A DNA stretch of 64,000 bases from Ciona savignyi. Taxonomy: Eukaryota; Chordata; Ascidiacea; Phlebobranchia; Cionidae. The notes under the pieces are model-generated. The model made no database searches and was not told the DNA's origin. It saw only the letters and a list, made by a program, of their open reading frames with translations. Where the stretch lies: NCBI GenBank assembly GCA_000149265.1, contig CH002082.1, positions 91,795 to 155,794 of the forward strand. The letters run 5' to 3'. Below, piece by piece: positions 58,857 through 64,000 of this stretch. A program made the translations under genes and the position numbers. Position 1 is the stretch's first letter. The number at the start of each line of letters is the position of its first letter.

Positions 58857-60339
58857 CGCGATTACTCGATCTAATTATTCCTTAAATCTGAGCTGGAATT
58901 GTTTCGTTATATTGGACGACATGCACTTGCCGACCACGTGTTGATCACGCACCGACCACGCCGATAACAGCGTGATCAACGCGTGGTTTCACACTCAGCG
59001 ATCGTGGGTAACCACAACTTACATGAGACGTTTTTTCCGTCCCAACACGACAAGAGAACTTGTTCTAATTGTATTATTAAACTAGAAGACACAGATTGGT
59101 GTTTAATTCTAATTCACTTATCAATTATGATCCACTACGAACGCAACACAATAAGTCTTGCCACATAATACACTTACATCTGGCCCAACTGTCTATCTCC
59201 TGAAATGTTTACTTCAGTTTATTTTTGTAGTTTTGCCGTTTTATCCTGTCTCCGTATTTTAAAATAATTGTTTTATTTTTTTTTATTGTAACGAAGGAGC
59301 AAAAAAATAAACTAAACTATGTTTAGTAGTTCAAGTCAAACACTATATAGCTTCTATAATAGCGGAAATCCTATGCTCTAGCGCAGTGGAGATACCCCAT
59401 ATATATTGCCATCAGCCGCTTTAATCGGTTCCGGCAGGCTATACTACTATCCACAATATATCTTTTATTGAATCGTTTCAATCCATTGAAGCGTAATTCA
59501 ATGTCGAGCTCAATAAACACGAATAAATACAGCCAACCAAGAAAATTCTTACACGAGATACTAAACATCTCACTACCATAGACATCGAATGCAGGAACAT
59601 ATGACATCTGATCACTTCTACCGTCTGACCTGATTTCCACCTGACCTGATTCGTTCTGTTGCATCACAAAGGTGGCTTCATCTGATGTCGTATTGCGTAA
59701 GCCTCCCACGTCACCATAACACCTTCGTACTGAGCTGATATTGCGTCAGCTCATTCCAACACCTCAGGCCGAATACTCGTCACAACCATCGGGTTCCCGC
59801 TATTATCACCATCGAAGCTATTTATACCCGCACAAATCGATGATTGTTTACCCGCTGTTTACCCCTCCTTGTTTTATATATTGTTGGGATAATGATGCAA
59901 AATCACGGGAATTTCCATGACAACACGCTTGTGACGTAATAATGATCGTTTGAGTAATGTTGCCTTATGACAAAACAAACATCAGAATAATTACAACCAA
60001 TCAATACCCCATAAAACCCATCTGTGTGGGAATACCCCATCACGTGACCACCATATATCAAGTCGGGCGTTCATCAGGTGTTAGACATTTGGTCATGCGC
60101 TGGCGCCATAGAGCACCATGGGGGTTTTACTAAATTGAAGAAACGTGTGAATCATACACAACACACTGCAATATCTCCGGTAACCCGACGATGGGCGCGA
60201 GGTGATCTGACGATTGCCCGTGTGGTAACTTCCATGCTGGTATGTTAATGCCTCCTAAGCTTTCCAACCTACACGACTAAGCGTCCAAACAAACATAACC
60301 GAGCACGAGATTGTAATAAAGAAATCGAAAAACAATAAA
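58857..60339. other. Region upstream of asparagine synthetase
   Basis: Probably holds the asparagine synthetase promoter. 59215-59325 is a non-LTR 3'-end fragment (GCAAAAAAATAAACTAAAC). 60118-60232 is a SINE 3' half (plus). A minus-strand frame at 59371-59709 has no recognisable domain and is not called. Confidence 0.5.
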
Positions 60340-60345
60340 TTTATT
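60340..60345 (-). terminator. Poly(A) signal of the membrane-protein gene
   Basis: AATAAA on the minus strand inside CAATAAATTTATTG, 27 nt past the stop codon at 60372-60374. Confidence 0.65.
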
Positions 60346-60371
60346 GTTGAAACATTATGATGTCATTGACA

Positions 60372-60827
60372 TCACTCCATGACGTAGCCGCAACGAACCG
60401 GGGGTTCCCCCAACCCGATCCCAAACTCCCGGGTGGGGGCGATGACAGTATAATCGTTCCGCTTAACGCGTTCCATGAGCAACCTGGTGTTCGGCTCAAG
60501 TGGAGCGTTCCACGCCTCCTCGCACGACCGGTACTTGAGCACAGTGGGCGCGCGACACATCATTGTATCTCGGGGGATGTCGGTCCTCCACACCTTCGGC
60601 CGATCCGGCGTCTCCACGTCCCGCGCGAATTGCTTGAGGAGTCGACGTTGTTTGCATGAGAAGATGATAGCTGACGTCACTGCAGCCAACAATCCACCGG
60701 CTAGGAGCACGAGGCCCGTGTAGCTCCATATCTGCAGCACGAGCACCACTAACCCGGTGATAGCGACGCATATACTGCAGATGAACCAACATATGGATGG
60801 GCGGAGGGGGGGTGGACATGAGGTTAC
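60372..60827 (-). CDS. Last exon of a membrane protein of unknown identity
   Basis: 151 codons, phase 0, opening after a C-rich acceptor (CCCCCCCAG|GTAACC at 60828). Two hydrophobic segments follow a PPPLRPS turn: about residues 11-30 (SICWFICSICVAITGLVVLV) and 36-57 (TGLVLLAGGLLAAVTSAIIF). Then come CKQRRLLKQFARD and a polar tail with KVWRTDIPRD and CEEAWNAPLEPNTRLLMERV. The tail probably faces the cytosol because basic residues follow the second segment. A poly(A) signal lies just downstream. I do not recognise the family. Upstream exons are probably among those near 61.7-61.9 kb. Confidence 0.58.
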   Translation of the reverse strand, partial: VTSCPPPLRPSICWFICSICVAITGLVVLVLQIWSYTGLVLLAGGLLAAVTSAIIFSCKQRRLLKQFARDVETPDRPKVWRTDIPRDTMMCRAPTVLKYRSCEEAWNAPLEPNTRLLMERVKRNDYTVIAPTREFGIGLGEPPVRCGYVME

Positions 60828-60976
60828 CTGGGGGGGATGTGAATCAAATATCTGGCCACAACAACTTCGCGTTAACCTTTTTCACCAACCAATATGCCTC
60901 AGAACCACCGTTAAACGTGTTCTGTCATTGTTTTTGTTGGAATGCAGGAAAAGTGGATTTTCTCGCGAACCCTACC

Positions 60977-61137
60977 GGGTGTTCTTGGGCAAGGCACTTA
61001 ACGGACATTGCCTGAACCCAGCGAATTAATGGGTTCTACCAAATTGAAGGAACGTGTGAATCATATACAACACATTACAATAGCTCCGGTAACCCGACGG
61101 TGGGCGCGAGGTGATCTGACGATTGCCCAGGTGATAA
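60977..61137 (+). repeat. SINE 3' part
   Basis: Body from GGGCAAGGCACTT to the pre-tail region. It lies in the presumed intron of the membrane-protein gene. Confidence 0.75.
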
Positions 61138-61686
61138 CGCCAGTGGAAAAAAGAGGCTGAATCTATTAGTCAATGCTCACTACGTAACAATAAGATAATT
61201 AAGAATTAATCGATTTTAGATAAAAATAGATTCGAGGGATTTATGTTTATGTGAATCGAATTAATCGAATCGATCTTACGTCATAATCATAATTATGGTT
61301 GAACAAACACAACAATAGAGCTATTCGCTCATAAAGATCAGACAATCTTTGTTAGAGAGATCGCGATATGAATAATCGATGAACTCAACGTAGTTAACTT
61401 CGGTTGATAATCGGTGTCTCTGTGACGTCATATAATTATTATTCAGCTGGAACGATCCTTCCAGCTTTCACCTCGGTATGACATACAAATAGCTTCATTA
61501 TGACGTAATTAAATCACAGACGATGTCTGATGACGTCATATATTCATTGTATTTCCCCCGCATGGTGGGGCTGCTGGGTGAATACTCGGCTTGAAAGGTT
61601 CCGATTCTCACCCAAACTACCCCTCCCCGGATGTCGGTTGGGGGTAGGAGGGAAGTGACGTCATACCACGTCACAAAGCAACTCAC

Positions 61687-61767
61687 CGTTATCAATCTGC
61701 ATTGTCTCATCACTTCCGGGGAATCCCTTCCAGAATGCGCGGCAATATCGTTGAGTAGCGGGTGCAT
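61687..61767 (-). CDS. Candidate exon, MHPLLNDIAAHSG
   Basis: 81 nt in phase 0 with acceptor TTGAAG and donor ACG|GTGAGT, coding MHPLLNDIAAHSGRDS and then PEVMRQCRLIT. It is on the same strand as, and in a phase compatible with, the last exon at 60372-60827. No family recognised. Splice-site quality is the only evidence. Confidence 0.35.
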
Positions 61768-61873
61768 CTTCAACCCCCCCCTCCCTGAGCCCTCCCCCCG
61801 GTCGTGACGTGACGGATGTGACGTCTTATTACGTTCGCTCAGCGCTTTCCCGACAATCATATTTCTAACTCAC

Positions 61874-61948
61874 TTCCTGTATAACTATTCGGGTCTCCCA
61901 ACTGCGAGGGTTGGGGTCGTCGACACACCAGGTCCCTTCCTTTAGTAT
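61874..61948 (-). CDS. Candidate exon, ILKEGTWCVDDPNP
   Basis: 75 nt in phase 0, acceptor CCCCAG and donor GAA|GTGAGT, coding ILKEGTWCVDDPNPRSWE and then TRIVIQE. It has protein-like composition and fits the 81-nt candidate next to it. Assignment to the same gene is inference. Confidence 0.35.
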
Positions 61949-63390
61949 CTGGGGATTTATAACAATATAATCCTGGAAATCCATAAATATTCTGACTTTT
62001 TTATTTTAAAATCGAATTTAAACTAAATTCCTTATGTTCTGTCTGATTATCACGTCATAACTATCGACATATGTCTATGACGTAGACACGAGGAGTCATC
62101 TTTGTCGCCAAATAAACTTTCTGAACTTTTTCTTCTCAAACTCGGAGTTGTGTCTCCATGGACCACACCGGTACGTGTGAATCTGACCTGACGAGTTCGA
62201 CCTTGCATCCACTTGGTCAAGGCGTGCTAGTCATCGATTGGATTATGATGGCATAATGTAGTAGCCATAGGGATTAGCGGATAATGTAAGAACATGTCGT
62301 ACATGTCGGGCGTGTTATATTGTGGGCGTGGCACATATGTCTGCTGAGGCATCTATTTCACCGAGGTTTCAAATTCATTCGCACTTTCATCGAAAATTGA
62401 TTAAAACTTTGCACTTATGACCAAGTCCCAACCCTTCATGCTGCTCCACCGACATTTTGGCAACTTTTTTCGCCGAAAAGTTCTTGCTAGGGTCCGAATA
62501 AATTGTTGTGCGATGATTGGTCCATGTTGTCGACATTCAATTATGACGTGCGACCGTGTTCGGCAAATCGTTTAATCCATTGGATTGGTGACGTAATCCA
62601 AGATGGCGACGAAATCCAAGATGGCGACGAAATCCAAGATGGCGTCGAGTGGTTGTTCGGGTATTTCGATTTGAACTCGATCCCAGGTTTCCATGGAATG
62701 ATTGACTTCGCACGTGTGGCCGAATGGTCAACGTGTTTCATGACTTTTCCTGTTTTCCAAATAATCTTAATCAATCGATATAAAACATATTTGAAACGAT
62801 CGTAGTGACGAACAAACCATGGGTTCGAAACTCGGCCCGGGTATGAAATACAAGAACGTCTATTCTTCCGCATGGTGGCGTAGGGGAGTTGAATCTCTGA
62901 TACCGTGCTGATGTCATGTGATATAATCGCTCCTGAGATTCGTTGTTCCGGGGAAATCCCCAATGCAGGGAACCCCGGAAAACATCTCATATTAGATCCG
63001 GGACAAATCTACGCGATACCATGTCAACATACTGATGACACAAAGGAAGGGCGCTTTACCGCACACTCTTCTTCACGGCTTTATATCGTTTGGTCTTAAT
63101 TTTTAACCATTTTTGTTTTTTCGCTTAGGTTTGGCGTCCGCTATATTTATTTAAATCCTTTTTAATGTCGTGTTTTAACCATTGTCCCTGTGCAGTAAAT
63201 TGAAAAAATATTAGAAATTTAAAAATTTGCTATATTTAGATTTGATGAAAATGCATTTGCTTACCATTTAAATATTTTCAATAAAAAATGATAATCAAAT
63301 GTAGAACTCCCCACAATGTACAATTAGCGCCACACGCGGATGCATTGTTATTTTAATCATTCCGCAAGGTGGCAGAGTAAATATTACTAA
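61949..63390. other. Mostly unassigned DNA at the right end
   Basis: No domain-bearing frame recognised on either strand. It may contain the 5' end and promoter of the minus-strand membrane-protein gene and the promoter of a rightward gene. Confidence 0.4.
62594..62648 (+). repeat. Triplicated 18-bp unit with YY1-like motif
   Basis: Three tandem copies of AATCCAAGATGGCGACGA, the last with a T change. AAGATGGCG matches the YY1 consensus core, which is often found in promoters. Another GCCGCCAT occurs at about 63395. Confidence 0.6.
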
Positions 63391-63564
63391 GGACGCCGCC
63401 ATCCAGCTGTTTGGACGTTTCCTTTACTTTATTTGAAAGATTTCGGGGATTGTTTTTGCTCGCAACTCGTGGTTTCCTATGATTTTAACTTTTTGTTTTG
63501 TTTTATTTGGAATTACAACGTGCAATCAGAGAAATCAGCAAAATTGTTGAAACTTCATGTTGAA

Positions 63565-63642
63565 ATGACGAACGAGGCAAATGAGACCGAAGAAAAGTTT
63601 TTGAATGAAATCATTGGATTGTTGCAGGAATTATCAAAGCAG
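63565..63642 (+). CDS. Possible first coding exon of a rightward gene
   Basis: ATG followed by MTNEANETEEKFLNEIIGLL and QELSKQ, an amphipathic helix-like 26 codons, then a CAG|GTTTGA donor-like site with a stop if read through. Upstream there is a T-rich stretch and an AG (CAATCAG near 63531). No family recognised; the gene would continue beyond the window. Confidence 0.3.
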
Positions 63643-63782
63643 GTTTGAAGCGAAGTTTAAATGATGAAACATCGTCATCAAACTCCTGTAGTTAGTTACT
63701 GGTTAGGCACATGGACTGATGTCCATGAATTTTGAAATTTCAAGATTTCTTTTACAATTTTGTGTTGATTATCATTAAAACT

Positions 63783-64000
63783 GCCCGGTCACTTGGCTAT
63801 AGTGGTGGTGGGTTGTGCAATCGAAATCAACCTTATGCTAACTAGTCGGATATGTTCTTCGGCAAGGCACTTGTCGGACATTGCCTGAACCCAACAGATT
63901 AATGGGTTCGACTAAATTGAAGGAACTTCTGAATCATACACAACACACTGCAATAGCTCCGGTAACCCGACGGTGGGCGCGAGGTGATCCGACGATTGCC
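63783..64000 (+). repeat. SINE cut by the window end
   Basis: Diverged head, then the standard body up to GACGATTGCC. Confidence 0.75.

Noticed and set aside
59371-59709. 112-codon minus-strand frame upstream of asparagine synthetase
   Set aside because: No recognisable domain, splice context or homologue in the window; probably chance.

Overview
The window looks like an assembled scaffold from a tunicate, most probably a Ciona-type ascidian. The evidence is compact AT-rich DNA, short introns in an asparagine synthetase gene, a chordate-type CXXC1/CFP1, a possible operon-like gene pair with an unpaired 3' splice acceptor (trans-splicing is known in Ciona), and many copies of a roughly 290-bp tRNA-derived SINE. 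The species call is inference. Two runs of N (30646-30950 and 52150-52249) mark assembly gaps.

Left end (1-3100): two minus-strand genes. A WBP2-like gene is cut by the window edge (two coding exons). A complete intronless CXXC1/CFP1 homologue lies about 195 bp upstream of it in the same orientation.

Centre (about 3.8-55 kb): a segmentally duplicated array. Six plus-strand BTB-BACK-Kelch (KLHL-type) genes, K1 to K6, lie at 7260, 14563, 20777, 32569, 43103 and 51281. K2, K3 and K5 are intact at 548 codons. K1 is a pseudogene with a nonsense codon and deletions. K4 is split by a young LTR element with a 4-bp target duplication. K6 has an assembly gap and a one-base frameshift. Four repeat units (K1, K2, K4, K5) end in minus-strand copies of only the last exons of asparagine synthetase, and K6 is followed by the complete 11-exon parent gene (55432-58856). 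The linkers carry SINEs, solo LTRs, TIR elements, a 5.5-kb PHD-endonuclease-RT LINE and a nested hAT-like element.

Right end (58.9-64 kb): the 3' exon of a minus-strand membrane protein of unknown identity with a poly(A) signal, candidate upstream exons, and a possible first exon of a plus-strand gene near 63.57 kb.

Main result: among the six Kelch copies, the differences in the propeller are concentrated at two codons after an invariant Arg in each of the six blades and in the loop after each Gly-Gly. In related propellers such as KEAP1 these positions line the substrate-binding face, whereas the BTB, BACK and blade framework are nearly constant. The array therefore looks like a set of CUL3-type E3 adaptors with one chassis and diversified recognition faces. 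Other points are an altered CpG-reading loop in CXXC1, a minisatellite that includes the exon 8 splice acceptor of asparagine synthetase, and a strong local excess of the palindrome TGACGTCA beside splice sites.
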